Shown here: in pieces, positions 17,567 through 28,549 of the stretch
How positions within the stretch are numbered: position 1 is the stretch's first letter
How the letters are laid out: each line of letters starts with the position of its first letter
Source of the DNA: a bacterium A37T11
GTDB taxonomy: Bacteria; Bacteroidota; Bacteroidia; Sphingobacteriales; Sphingobacteriaceae
Length of the DNA: 64,000 nucleotides
Direction of reading: 5' to 3'
Assembly (NCBI GenBank): GCA_900109895.1
Contig: FOBR01000022.1
Location: 1-64,000, forward strand
Position numbers and translations under genes: made by a program
The notes under the pieces: model-generated
Told to the model about the DNA's origin: nothing
What the model saw: the letters and a program-made list of their open reading frames with translations, nothing else
The model's database searches: none

Positions 17567-18097
17567 ATGGCAACTAAATGGGTTATTGATCCCACACATT
17601 CAGAGGTAAATTTTAAAGTAAAGCACTTGGTTATCTCTACCGTATCTGGTACATTCACAAATTTTGAAGGAAGCTTAGAGTCCAACAGTGAAAGTGATTT
17701 TAGCAATGGTTCGGTCAATTTCAGCGCAGATGTAAACAGCATTGACACAAAGCAAGATCAACGGGACGAACACTTAAAATCGCCCGATTTTTTTGATGCG
17801 GCAGCTCATCCTAAAATTACGTTTAAGTCTACCTCCTTTACTAAAAAAAGCGACGATGAATATACGCTTAATGGCGATTTGACCATCAAAGGCATCACCA
17901 AACCGGTGTCACTTGATGTTGAGTTTGGGGGCGCAGTAACTGACCCATATGGCAATTTTAAAGCTGGCTTTGAAGTAACTGGAAAAATTAGCCGTAAAGA
18001 ATTTGGACTTACCTTAAGCCCAGTAACCGAAGCGGGTTCAGTTGTGGTAGGAGATGATATTAAACTGCAGGCCAGTGTACAGTTTGTAAAACAATAG
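17567..18097 (+). CDS. YceI family lipid-binding protein
   Basis: A 176-residue YceI-like protein, an extended lipocalin-like beta-barrel that binds isoprenoid chains in characterised relatives. The motifs WVIDPTHSEVNFKVKHL, ADVNSIDTKQDQRDEHLKSPDFFDAA and the C-terminal GRKEFGL-like SRKEFGLTL are typical. The frame is open upstream to 17492, but that part is AT-rich with no family similarity, so the ATG at 17567 is chosen. Unlike many YceI proteins there is no signal peptide, so it is likely cytosolic. A strong terminator follows. Confidence 0.93.
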   Translation: MATKWVIDPTHSEVNFKVKHLVISTVSGTFTNFEGSLESNSESDFSNGSVNFSADVNSIDTKQDQRDEHLKSPDFFDAAAHPKITFKSTSFTKKSDDEYTLNGDLTIKGITKPVSLDVEFGGAVTDPYGNFKAGFEVTGKISRKEFGLTLSPVTEAGSVVVGDDIKLQASVQFVKQ

Positions 18098-18135
18098 TCC
18101 CAACTTTATATTTAATAAGGCATTTGATAAAAAAG

Positions 18136-18168
18136 GTGGCCTGGAAATGTTTCCGGGCTATTTTTTTT
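18136..18168 (+). terminator. Terminator after the YceI gene
   Basis: A 9-bp stem GCCTGGAAA/TTTCCGGGC with one G-U pair and a two-base loop is followed by TA and eight T. It overlaps the 3' end of the convergent membrane-protein gene and may work in both directions. Confidence 0.87.
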
Positions 18169-19204
18169 CAATTCCACGCCAAATCTTTTCTGCTTGGCGG
18201 CCCACCATAAAAAAAGAAATCGCAAGGATCGCGAAAAATATTGCCCGGTTCATTGTATCCCAAAAATATTCAAAATAACGAGTATATACGTTGATGACGA
18301 CGAAGACCATCCCAAATTCACGGGCAAATAGGTCTTGTTTTTTAAATCCGTAAATCGTCATAGCAAGCGCCGCACTGGTGGAAAGAATGCCCCACCCAAT
18401 TAAATGCCATTGTTTAACAGATGACCAAATCTGGAAATCGCTGTAATTTCCGAAGATCGATAATAGCCAAAGTGATATTAGCAGGTAGCACAACCCGACC
18501 ACATAACTCACCGTTTGAAAGGGGAGCAAGATTTTAACACGTGTTTGGCCAAATAGCGCAAGTGCGGTAACAAGAACACCAAATAGCGTGAAACGCAAAG
18601 GGTAGTTCATTCCCCAGAAACTAAAACCCCAGTTACTTTGGTGGGCTGTTTCGGTGGCAAACCAAATACCCAATGCCAACAACATAAATATCCATATTAA
18701 ATTAGAACCTAATTTGACGGCCAGGACAGCATAAATGATAATAGATGTAAGAAAAAGAAGGGAATAATTTCCGCTTTTGGTGCCTAATACTTCCCCCATA
18801 TAGCCTACGGCAGTAGCTGTGGCAAAGACTCCCAATGCCATCATAGCTTCATTACTGAAAGACTTATCAGGATGATATTTTTTATGACGGAACCCTAAAT
18901 AGTAAAATAAGATTGCCAATACCCAACAAAAGGCACTTATCAGTAAATCTGGTGTTTCATAGAGGCTTTCAACCCATCGCATGATGCCTTTATCCACGAA
19001 AATTGAAAGAAAGGCCAATACCACACACGATAGTGCAATCCAAAAGGAATATTGGGCAAGGCGCTGCCAATCAAATCCCTTTACCGCAATGTTGCTCCTT
19101 ATTTTTCCTGCAGTTTCGGGGTCGATCAGTTCTTCTGCTACCCAATGCGTTATGGCATCATTTAGCAGTTGCTGTTCCTGTTGGTTAACCTGTAGTTTGC
19201 GCAA
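18158..19204 (-). CDS. DUF2157-like multi-pass membrane protein
   Basis: A 348-residue integral membrane protein with about nine or ten hydrophobic helices from residue 50 to the C-terminus. The first 50 residues are soluble and helical (LLNDAITHWVAEELIDPETAGKI), the layout of DUF2157-type proteins. Function is unknown. No in-frame ATG lies near the N-terminus, so the start is taken as TTG at 19204, eight bases after the ribF stop; this points to translation as the last gene of the ftsX-DUF3098-uppP-truB-ribF unit. Confidence 0.8.
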   Translation of the reverse strand: MRKLQVNQQEQQLLNDAITHWVAEELIDPETAGKIRSNIAVKGFDWQRLAQYSFWIALSCVVLAFLSIFVDKGIMRWVESLYETPDLLISAFCWVLAILFYYLGFRHKKYHPDKSFSNEAMMALGVFATATAVGYMGEVLGTKSGNYSLLFLTSIIIYAVLAVKLGSNLIWIFMLLALGIWFATETAHQSNWGFSFWGMNYPLRFTLFGVLVTALALFGQTRVKILLPFQTVSYVVGLCYLLISLWLLSIFGNYSDFQIWSSVKQWHLIGWGILSTSAALAMTIYGFKKQDLFAREFGMVFVVINVYTRYFEYFWDTMNRAIFFAILAISFFMVGRQAEKIWRGIEKK

Positions 19205-19212
19205 GTTTAAAT

Positions 19213-20187
19213 TTATCTAAAAATCAAGCTGCGAATATTCTTTTCATCGATGGAAATCTGTGCTACCATGGCCTCAACTGAATCAAATTTCTGATCTGAC
19301 CGTACAAAATGAAGAAATTTTATGCGCATTCGCTTGCCGTAGAGGTCCTCGTCAAAATCAAACAGATGCGTTTCAATGCTAAAGTTTAGTCCATCAATCG
19401 TTGGACGGTTACCTATATAATTCATTCCGTACAGCGTTTTTAAAACTTCAGGAGGGGAAAATACATCATCCGAATGATTGGAGGGGGCTAATATGGCTGC
19501 CTCAACCGCATATATACCAAATCCAGGAATTAATTTATAAGGCTCATCTACCTGCATATTGGCGGTTGGAAAGCCAAGTCCTCTTCCCAATTGTTCACCA
19601 CGCACAATGGTGCCAGTAAGCTCAAATGGATACCCCAAATAGGTATTCGCAGTGGCAATATCGCCATTAACTAGCGCTTCCCTAATCTTACTGGATGACA
19701 CCGCAACATCATTGATATCTTGTTCAGGGATCTCTTGCACAGCGTAGCCGTAAATAGCTGAAAATTTTAGGAGGTCTCGCATAGACCCTTCCCTGTCTTT
19801 TCCGAATCGGTGGTCATAACCAATCACCATTTTTTTAGTACCAATCTTACCTACCAAAATATCCCGGATATAGGCCTCAGGCGTAAGATTGGAAAAATCG
19901 CGGGTAAAAGGTGTAATAATGAGATGGTCAATTCCTGAAGCTGCCAGCAATTCAATTTTTTCGCTCAAATCACTAATTAGCCTTAAACTGTCATCCTCAG
20001 GATGCAATATCATACGCGGGTGCGGAAAAAATGTCAGTAATACCGTCTCTCCTCCAAGTTCGTTTGCGCATTTCTTAAGCGTACTGATAATTTTTTGATG
20101 GCCAATATGCACGCCATCAAATGTGCCGATAGTAACCACCGCCGTATCCAATGGGATAAATTCTTGGAGATTTCTATATATTTTCAT
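19213..20187 (-). CDS. ribF: Bifunctional riboflavin kinase / FAD synthetase
   Basis: Converts riboflavin to FMN and then FAD. The N-terminal adenylyltransferase domain shows TIGTFDGVHIGHQKI and FFPHPRMIL, with the KKMVIGYDHRFGKDREG loop; the C-terminal kinase domain shows RGEQLGRGLGFPTAN and the FDFDEDLYGKRMRIKFL end. Length 324 is standard. The ATG at 20187 overlaps the truB stop by four bases, so the two are translationally coupled. Together with ribBA this window holds both ends of the flavin pathway. Confidence 0.97.
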   Translation of the reverse strand: MKIYRNLQEFIPLDTAVVTIGTFDGVHIGHQKIISTLKKCANELGGETVLLTFFPHPRMILHPEDDSLRLISDLSEKIELLAASGIDHLIITPFTRDFSNLTPEAYIRDILVGKIGTKKMVIGYDHRFGKDREGSMRDLLKFSAIYGYAVQEIPEQDINDVAVSSSKIREALVNGDIATANTYLGYPFELTGTIVRGEQLGRGLGFPTANMQVDEPYKLIPGFGIYAVEAAILAPSNHSDDVFSPPEVLKTLYGMNYIGNRPTIDGLNFSIETHLFDFDEDLYGKRMRIKFLHFVRSDQKFDSVEAMVAQISIDEKNIRSLIFR

Positions 20188-20894
20188 CTGTTAGCTACGT
20201 TTAAGCCTTCTGCTTTTAATCTAACTAATTCTTGTACCAGATCAGGTAGTTGCCACGCTTGGTCAACCTTAAATTGACCACTGCGGGTTCTCCTGAGATT
20301 GCTTAAATAGGCACCGCAACTAAGTTTTTGCCCCATATCATGGGCCAACGACCGGATATAGGTGCCTTTGCTGCATACCACCTTAAAGTCTACTTCAGGT
20401 AGTGCAATCCGGGTAATTTCAAACGTGCTTATGGTTACGGTACGGCTTTTGGTTAGTACTTGCTCGCCGCGACGGGCTTTTTCATATGACCGTTCCCCGT
20501 CAATTTTTACTGCAGAGTGTGCCGGAGGAAATTGCTGAATTTCACCTTCAAAGGATGCAGCTGCATTTACTATGCCCGCTTCCGTAAGGTGGCTAATATC
20601 TGTATACCCCACTATTTCTGTTTCCAAATCATAGGAGGGCGTGGTAGCTCCAAGCACAATTGTACCTGTATATTCCTTTTCCTGTGCTTGGAGTTCATCT
20701 ATTTTCTTGGTCAATTTGCCCGTACAAATCACCAAAAGACCGGTTGCCAGGGGATCAAGTGTGCCGGCATGGCCTACTTTGAGCTTTAAAGGCTTTAGGG
20801 CATATCTAATTTTACTGACCACGTCAAAACTTGTCCATTTGTGGGGTTTGTCCAGCAGCAACAGTTCACCCTCTGCAAAGTTAAATTTTAGCAT
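20184..20894 (-). CDS. truB: tRNA pseudouridine-55 synthase TruB
   Basis: Makes pseudouridine 55 in the T loop of tRNAs. The catalytic Asp is D47 in GHAGTLDPLATG; other motifs are LLLDKPHKWTSFDVV at the start and CSKGTYIRSLAHDMG. It has 236 residues, shorter than E. coli TruB (314) because the C-terminal PUA extension is missing, as is usual in Bacteroidota. It abuts uppP with no gap and overlaps ribF by four bases. Confidence 0.97.
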   Translation of the reverse strand: MLKFNFAEGELLLLDKPHKWTSFDVVSKIRYALKPLKLKVGHAGTLDPLATGLLVICTGKLTKKIDELQAQEKEYTGTIVLGATTPSYDLETEIVGYTDISHLTEAGIVNAAASFEGEIQQFPPAHSAVKIDGERSYEKARRGEQVLTKSRTVTISTFEITRIALPEVDFKVVCSKGTYIRSLAHDMGQKLSCGAYLSNLRRTRSGQFKVDQAWQLPDLVQELVRLKAEGLNVANR

Positions 20895-21689
20895 TTAAAT
20901 AACCTGTAAACTATGGCCGCTCAGTAACATGATTAGAATGACGCCACCAATAATGATGCGGTACCACCCAAATGCTTTGAAACCATATTTGGTCACGATG
21001 CCAATAAATGATTTGATGGCTATTATAGCCACAATAAAACCCACTAAATTTCCTATCGCCAACAGTTTGATTTCTTCACCGGTTATGGAATTTCCATCTT
21101 TAAAATAGTCCAGCAACTTTTTACCGGTTGCTGCTACCATGGTAGGTACTGCCAGAAAAAAAGAGAATTCTGCTGCGGCTTTGCGAGTCAGCTTTTGCTG
21201 CATGCCTCCAATAATAGTGGCTGCTGATCGGGATGTTCCTGGTATCATCGCCAAGCATTGAAAAAGGCCGATCTTAAAGGCAGTTAAGTAACTTATATCG
21301 TCAGAATCATTCAGCAAAGGTTTATTAAACCACCGGTCAACGTACAGAAGAATCACCCCGCCCATGACCAGGGAGACGGCTACCGTTGTGGGGCTTTCAA
21401 GCATATTGTCAATTAAATGGCTAAACAATAAGCCAAAAACAGCTGCTGGAATAAAAGCTACGACAAGTTTGAAGTAAAAATCGACAGAACGGAAAAAACG
21501 TTTAAAATAAAGTACCACTACTGAAAGAATGGTACCTAATTGGATGGCCACTGTAAAGAGCTTAACGAAAGGCGTTGGCTCCATTCCCATGAGCGCTGTG
21601 CCAATAATCATGTGGCCGGTAGAAGATACGGGAAGGAACTCAGTCAGGCCTTCAATAATGGCCAGAACCAGGGTTTCAAATAGATTCAT
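20895..21689 (-). CDS. uppP: Undecaprenyl-diphosphatase UppP
   Basis: Integral membrane phosphatase (BacA family) that recycles undecaprenyl pyrophosphate to the carrier lipid of peptidoglycan and O-antigen synthesis. The two active-site motifs are present: [15 protein letters not shown] (about residues 13-27) and [14 protein letters not shown] (about 150-163). It has 264 residues and about eight helices. Its start overlaps the DUF3098 stop by one base, and truB follows directly. Confidence 0.97.
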   Translation of the reverse strand: MNLFETLVLAIIEGLTEFLPVSSTGHMIIGTALMGMEPTPFVKLFTVAIQLGTILSVVVLYFKRFFRSVDFYFKLVVAFIPAAVFGLLFSHLIDNMLESPTTVAVSLVMGGVILLYVDRWFNKPLLNDSDDISYLTAFKIGLFQCLAMIPGTSRSAATIIGGMQQKLTRKAAAEFSFFLAVPTMVAATGKKLLDYFKDGNSITGEEIKLLAIGNLVGFIVAIIAIKSFIGIVTKYGFKAFGWYRIIIGGVILIMLLSGHSLQVI

Positions 21690-21934
21690 TAATTCTCAGG
21701 CTTTTTACGCTTAGTCAAAATGGCAACAATACCTAATATAAAGCCTCCCACTACGATGATTGGGGCAAGGGTAATTTTGGTGAAACTATATATATCCGTT
21801 GTGCCAGACATTAATATGAAACCTAATATGACCACGCCAATGCTGGCAAGGAACAGCTGATAGTTCATTTTGCCAAACACTAATTGCTCCTTTTTAGGTT
21901 CTTGAGTGTTTTTATATTTAAATTCTTGAGCCAT
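21689..21934 (-). CDS. DUF3098 small membrane protein
   Basis: An 81-residue protein with two hydrophobic helices ([18 protein letters not shown] and [15 protein letters not shown]) and a basic C-terminus (KRKKPEN). It matches the DUF3098 family, which sits between ftsX and uppP in many Bacteroidota and has no assigned function. The ATG at 21934 follows almost directly on a tandem repeat array; the ribosome binding region is therefore made of repeat sequence and degenerate repeat remnants, with no Shine-Dalgarno motif. Confidence 0.87.
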   Translation of the reverse strand: MAQEFKYKNTQEPKKEQLVFGKMNYQLFLASIGVVILGFILMSGTTDIYSFTKITLAPIIVVGGFILGIVAILTKRKKPEN

Positions 21935-21938
21935 TTTA

Positions 21939-22019
21939 ATTTACTATTTACGATTTACGATTTACGATTTACGATTTACGATTTACGATTTACGATTTAC
22001 GATTTACGATTTACGATTT
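21939..22019. repeat. Tandem heptanucleotide array (ATTTACG)n
   Basis: Ten perfect head-to-tail copies of the 7-base unit ATTTACG span 21946-22015, with a partial copy after them (22016-22019) and one degenerate unit (ATTTACT) before them at 21939-21945. On the transcribed minus strand the unit is CGTAAAT. The array fills nearly the whole gap between the ftsX stop (22039) and the DUF3098 start (21934). Perfect short repeats of this kind can change copy number by slippage. Confidence 0.97.
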
Positions 22020-22038
22020 TATATTTTTAAGGGCTATA

Positions 22039-22917
22039 TTATCTATACAGGTCGTTTGAGCGTAACCTTAGGTATTTGCTTACCGCAAAAAAAGTACTGA
22101 AACCAGCGATGACAATGCCAAGGGCTATCACTCCTAAAAAGATGACCGCAAATTCAAAATAATTTCGGAGTATAACTAATTCAGGTATCTGTTGCTGCCC
22201 AAAATACAAAATTGCAAGCAACAACAAAATGGAAATAAGCGCGCCTAATAAGCCATGTAATAGGCCATAACCTAAAAAAGGGCGACGTATAAAACCTCTG
22301 GTGGCGCCCACCATCTGCATGCTTTTAATCAGGAATCGCTGTGAATAGATTGCTAGTCTGATCGTATTATTGATCAAGGCAATGGCTATAATTAAAAGTA
22401 TTGCTGCAAAACCAAGGATAATAATGCCGATAATCCGAATATTCTTATTGACCATATCAATCAGCGATGGCTGGTAAACCACTTCTTTTACCAGTTTGTT
22501 TTCACTCATTTGTTTGATAAAGGTATCAATGCTAGGATTATTGGCATATTCGGCTTTTAAATAAACATCTATGGATGATAGGAGCGGATTGTACCCAAGA
22601 AATTTCACAAAATCTTCACCCAAATCTTTCTGCAGGTTAATGGCGGCAAGTTCTTTACTAATATACTGCGTGCGTAGCACCTTTTCATTGGTGTCCAATT
22701 TCTTTTGTAACGCAAGCACATCACCCTCACTGGCCGACTCATTGACAATTATATTCAGGACAATGTTTTCTTTCACATAGTTTGAAAGATTTTTGGCGTG
22801 TACCAAAAGCAAGCCCAAAAGGCCCGTCATCATCAATACCAGTGCAATACTGATGACTGTGGAAATATAAATCGATTTTGTTTTACCCGCCGATGCACTT
22901 TCTTCAAACTCTTCCAT
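22039..22917 (-). CDS. ftsX: Cell division protein FtsX
   Basis: Permease-like partner of FtsE that transmits ATPase activity across the membrane to control division-site peptidoglycan hydrolases. The layout is a cytosolic N-terminus, TM1 (about residues 18-40), an extracytoplasmic domain (about 41-160), then three C-terminal helices (about 165-190, 222-243, 262-283). An ATG two codons upstream (22923) is also possible; I chose the second ATG because it gives the usual MEEFE start. ftsE is not adjacent. It heads the leftward operon of DUF3098, uppP, truB, ribF and DUF2157. Confidence 0.95.
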   Translation of the reverse strand: MEEFEESASAGKTKSIYISTVISIALVLMMTGLLGLLLVHAKNLSNYVKENIVLNIIVNESASEGDVLALQKKLDTNEKVLRTQYISKELAAINLQKDLGEDFVKFLGYNPLLSSIDVYLKAEYANNPSIDTFIKQMSENKLVKEVVYQPSLIDMVNKNIRIIGIIILGFAAILLIIAIALINNTIRLAIYSQRFLIKSMQMVGATRGFIRRPFLGYGLLHGLLGALISILLLLAILYFGQQQIPELVILRNYFEFAVIFLGVIALGIVIAGFSTFFAVSKYLRLRSNDLYR

Positions 22918-22992
22918 ATGCAATGGTTTTGACGGCGAAGTTAATAATTAGATGTGATACATAGGATACCAGGGCGTAGATTTTTTGAAGAC

Positions 22993-24021
22993 TTACCTTT
23001 TTTCCTGCCCTTGGTTGGGGCTTTTTTGTGCAAAACTATAGAGTAGATAAAACAAAAAAGGCAGAATAAAGATGCTTCCCAATAATAGCGCCCATGCCAG
23101 CGCATCAATGGTCTTTTGTTCCCCCTGTTGCTCAAGCAAGGACAAGTAGGACCCGCCCTTTAGCAATACAATTCGTGGGAAATGCTGATAGGTTGCCGCA
23201 AACAACACCATAGCGATCTCAAAACCGGCTAGCAAGCGCATGGCCAGCACCTGGCTGCGTTGCAGGGACCACCACAAAAAAGGAAGAGATACACTAGCAG
23301 CCACGATGGCGGTAGTGCCTGCTGTGCGCCCAAAAATCCAGGATAGTAAGGGAATATGCTCCAAATGGGCGGCTACGAAAACCGCTGCTCCGCAGGCTAC
23401 CGCTATGAGCAACATGATTCGGGCCTTCCGGGTAAAAGCCTGCCGGTCTATCGGGGAATCTGTCTCGCCGATAATAAAAATAGCAGCTAAATAGGCACAA
23501 ATGCTCACCGTAAACAAGCCTACTGCCACTGTAAATGTACTTAACCAGCTCCAAATATAAGCGGTCATAAAGTCAGTGGCATGCGTATCAATGTGCCCTG
23601 TCACGGTACTTCCTGCTATAATACCTAAAAAAAAAGGGGTAATGATGCTTGAATAAATAAAAATCGGCGTATATATCTGCTGCATATCATCCTTTACCGC
23701 ATCGTAGTTGCGGTATACGAAAGCGGTGCCACGGGCAATAATGCCAAGCAACATGGCCAGTAGTGGTATATGGAGGTGCAATGACATGGTGGTATAGATT
23801 TTGGGAAAACCCACAAACAAGATCACGATGGCGATAATGAGCCACATGTGGTTGGCTTCCCAAACGGGTCCGATAGCTTGGTACATGGTATTTCGCGTCC
23901 GTCCCCGATTTTTTCTGGAAGTAAACAGTTCAATAATACCAGCCCCAAAATCTGCGCCGCCCAATAACAAGTAAAGCAGGATGGCGGTCCACAAATACAC
24001 AATGACTATGTAAAGCATCAT
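22993..24021 (-). CDS. cydB: Cytochrome bd ubiquinol/menaquinol oxidase subunit II
   Basis: Second subunit of the bd-type terminal oxidase, 342 residues with about nine membrane helices. Typical segments include GGADFGAGIIELF, GPVWEANHMWLI and FPKIYTTMSLHLHIPLLAML. It overlaps the end of cydA by four bases, so the two are coupled. Together they reduce oxygen with quinol electrons (menaquinol here, given mqnB in the window) and support growth at low oxygen. Confidence 0.97.
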   Translation of the reverse strand: MMLYIVIVYLWTAILLYLLLGGADFGAGIIELFTSRKNRGRTRNTMYQAIGPVWEANHMWLIIAIVILFVGFPKIYTTMSLHLHIPLLAMLLGIIARGTAFVYRNYDAVKDDMQQIYTPIFIYSSIITPFFLGIIAGSTVTGHIDTHATDFMTAYIWSWLSTFTVAVGLFTVSICAYLAAIFIIGETDSPIDRQAFTRKARIMLLIAVACGAAVFVAAHLEHIPLLSWIFGRTAGTTAIVAASVSLPFLWWSLQRSQVLAMRLLAGFEIAMVLFAATYQHFPRIVLLKGGSYLSLLEQQGEQKTIDALAWALLLGSIFILPFLFYLLYSFAQKSPNQGQEKR

Positions 24022-25322
24022 AACGAATGTTGATTAACCATGCGGATCTGGCGGTACAGTAAGAAAATCACGACTGCAGATAAAGAAAGATAAACGGCTG
24101 TAAAAATATAAAATGAAAATGCAATCCCTGGCATCGGGGTTACTGCGTCGGCCGTGCGCATTATGCCATAGATAATCCAAGGCTGCCTACCAACTTCCGT
24201 AACAGTCCAACCGGCTTCTAAGGCCATAAATCCAAGCGGAGTAGCCAGTGCAAACATGCGCCAAAACCAAATTTTTTCCAACCATCCACGCTTTTTCCAC
24301 AAAGCCAGAAAATAAATGATAGCAATAGCCAGCATCCCCATCCCGATACCCACCATGATCTGAAAGGCAAAATGCACCACCATGACAGGCGGTTGTTCAT
24401 CTTTCGGTATGCGGTCCAGACCGGTGACTTCAGCGTTGAAATCACCATGGGTCATGAAGCTAAGGACACCAGGTAGCTCTACCCCATAATTCACCTGTTG
24501 GGTGGCTGTATCCGGGATTCCTCCGATCAACAGACCTGCGCGTGGGCCGGTGTGAAAATGGGCTTCCATAGCGGCCAGTTTGGCCGGCTGCCTTTCCCCA
24601 ACATCTTTTGCAGAAATATCTCCACTTATGGGCTGCAGTAATGCGGCCACTGCGCCAAAGATTGAAGCGATCTGAAAAGCCTTTCGATGGAAAAGTACCT
24701 GACGTTTTTTCAGTACCATCCATCCGTGTATGCCGGCTACCGCAAATCCAGTAGCAGAAAAGGCAGCGATCATCATATGCAGCGACTGGGAGAACCAAGC
24801 GTCGTTAAACATAGCCTTTATAGGGTCGGCGTTTAGATACTTGCCATCGGCATAGTCAAAGCCGGTAGGGCTGTTCATCCAGGCATTGGCTGCCACCACC
24901 AGAATGCCCGATGCAAGGCCGCTTACGCCGACCACTACACCACAAAACCAATGGAACCACCGATTGAAACGATCCCACCCGTATAAGAAAAAGCCAAGTG
25001 CAATGGCTTCTACAAAAAAAGCGGTGCCTTCCAGTGAAAATGGCATGCCAAAGATAGGGCCGGCATGTTCCATAAACCTGGGCCATAGCAAGCCGAGTTC
25101 AAACGATAGCGCAGTGCCTGACACGGCCCCGGTGGCAAAAAAGATGGCTACACCGCGGCTCCACGCTTTGGTAATCGACCGGTATACTTCCTCTCCGGAA
25201 CGTAACCATAAATAATGCGCCACTGCCATAAAAAAGGGCATGACCATACCGATGCAGGCAAAGATAATATGAAAGCCCAGGGAGAGGGCCATTTGTGACC
25301 GGGCAGCAATAAAATCATCCAT
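24018..25322 (-). CDS. cydA: Cytochrome bd ubiquinol/menaquinol oxidase subunit I
   Basis: Haem-carrying subunit of the bd oxidase, 434 residues from the ATG at 25322. A TTG 11 codons upstream is open, but the ATG places the axial His at residue 18 (SLGFHIIF), matching His19 of E. coli. The other motifs are QSLHMMIAAF for the second haem b ligand region and GWTVTEVGRQPW. The Q loop (GDISAKDVGERQPAKLAAMEAHF, in two parts) is of the short type, which fits the length being below the 522 of E. coli CydA. It is not preceded by a perfect -7 box. Confidence 0.97.
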   Translation of the reverse strand: MDDFIAARSQMALSLGFHIIFACIGMVMPFFMAVAHYLWLRSGEEVYRSITKAWSRGVAIFFATGAVSGTALSFELGLLWPRFMEHAGPIFGMPFSLEGTAFFVEAIALGFFLYGWDRFNRWFHWFCGVVVGVSGLASGILVVAANAWMNSPTGFDYADGKYLNADPIKAMFNDAWFSQSLHMMIAAFSATGFAVAGIHGWMVLKKRQVLFHRKAFQIASIFGAVAALLQPISGDISAKDVGERQPAKLAAMEAHFHTGPRAGLLIGGIPDTATQQVNYGVELPGVLSFMTHGDFNAEVTGLDRIPKDEQPPVMVVHFAFQIMVGIGMGMLAIAIIYFLALWKKRGWLEKIWFWRMFALATPLGFMALEAGWTVTEVGRQPWIIYGIMRTADAVTPMPGIAFSFYIFTAVYLSLSAVVIFLLYRQIRMVNQHSL

Positions 25323-25375
25323 GGAGGCTTTGCTAAATGAATAGTAATATAACAATTTAACGACCTAAAGGTAGT

Positions 25376-25412
25376 AACAAAAAAGACGCAGTATTGAAGT
25401 TTTGCGTCTTTA
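25376..25412 (-). terminator. Terminator of the spt-acyltransferase unit
   Basis: A 9-bp stem AAAGACGCA/TGCGTCTTT with a loop of about 12 bases. On the minus strand it is followed by a T run, so it ends transcription coming from the GNAT gene at 25442, before cydA. Confidence 0.82.
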
Positions 25413-25441
25413 ATTTTATTCAGAAAGATTCTGTATTACGT

Positions 25442-27801
<2,360 letters not shown>

Positions 27802-28036
27802 TTAACATATCATGTCTTATTATTCCGGATTCTTCCCTGGAATAAGCCTGCTTTAATAGTTTGTTAATAAAACGTCAAAAGTAAGATATTCTCGTCAAAT
27901 AAATGGCAGGTATTTATTTATATTAACGTTTTTTTACTTTATTGTTGCTGTTTGCCTGTCTATTAAGATTTTTTATTCCTTGTAATTTAACCAAATTTTG
28001 CCACTTTTACACCGTAAATATAACAAAAATAATTAA

Positions 28037-28504
28037 ATGAACGAACCAAAAACGTTAACTGCCGTTGCCGAATTTCACCATGTATTTAAGCATCCGGTGC
28101 TTGAAAAGCCATCTATCCCTGACGAAAAACGCTGTCGCCTGCGCGTAGCGCTGCTGAGCGAAGAGTTGAAAGAGCTTGAAGCAGCTATCCTAAGCAAAGA
28201 CCTTACCGAAATTGCCGATGCCCTTTGCGACATTCAATATGTGCTATCCGGAGCAATCCTTGAATTTGGGTTGGGGGACAAATTTAAGGAACTTTTTGAT
28301 GAAGTGCAGCGTTCAAACATGAGTAAAGCTTGTAAAAATATAAAAGAAGCTGAAGATACCGTAGCGCACTATCAAGCCAAGGGGGTCGATTGCTTTTTTG
28401 AAGAGCAGGATGGTCACTTTCTGGTTTACCGGACAGAAGACCACAAAACATTGAAATCGCTGTATTATTCTCCGGTTGATCTCCAAACGATCCTGGAACG
28501 CTAG
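28037..28504 (+). CDS. MazG-like nucleoside triphosphate pyrophosphohydrolase family protein
   Basis: A 155-residue all-alpha NTP-PPase-like protein. The magnesium-binding acidic motif is visible as E42, E43, E46 in LSEELKELE and E58, D61 in EIADALCD, the EExxE...ExxD arrangement of MazG and HisE-type enzymes. These enzymes hydrolyse (d)NTPs to monophosphate and pyrophosphate; which nucleotide this one prefers cannot be told. The C-terminal third (HYQAKGVDCFFEEQDGHFLVYR) is an extension outside the helical core. It stands alone, divergent from spt, with a strong terminator. Confidence 0.83.
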   Translation: MNEPKTLTAVAEFHHVFKHPVLEKPSIPDEKRCRLRVALLSEELKELEAAILSKDLTEIADALCDIQYVLSGAILEFGLGDKFKELFDEVQRSNMSKACKNIKEAEDTVAHYQAKGVDCFFEEQDGHFLVYRTEDHKTLKSLYYSPVDLQTILER

Positions 28505-28510
28505 CGCAGT

Positions 28511-28549
28511 TTTAGCAAAAAGCCCTGATCCAGGGCTTTTTTTGCTAAA
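28511..28549. terminator. Bidirectional terminator
   Basis: TTTAGCAAAAAGCCCTG pairs with CAGGGCTTTTTTTGCTAAA around a 3-base loop, giving a very stable long hairpin with internal A and T runs. It serves the MazG-like gene on the plus strand and the TonB receptor on the minus strand, whose stop codon lies inside it. Confidence 0.9.
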
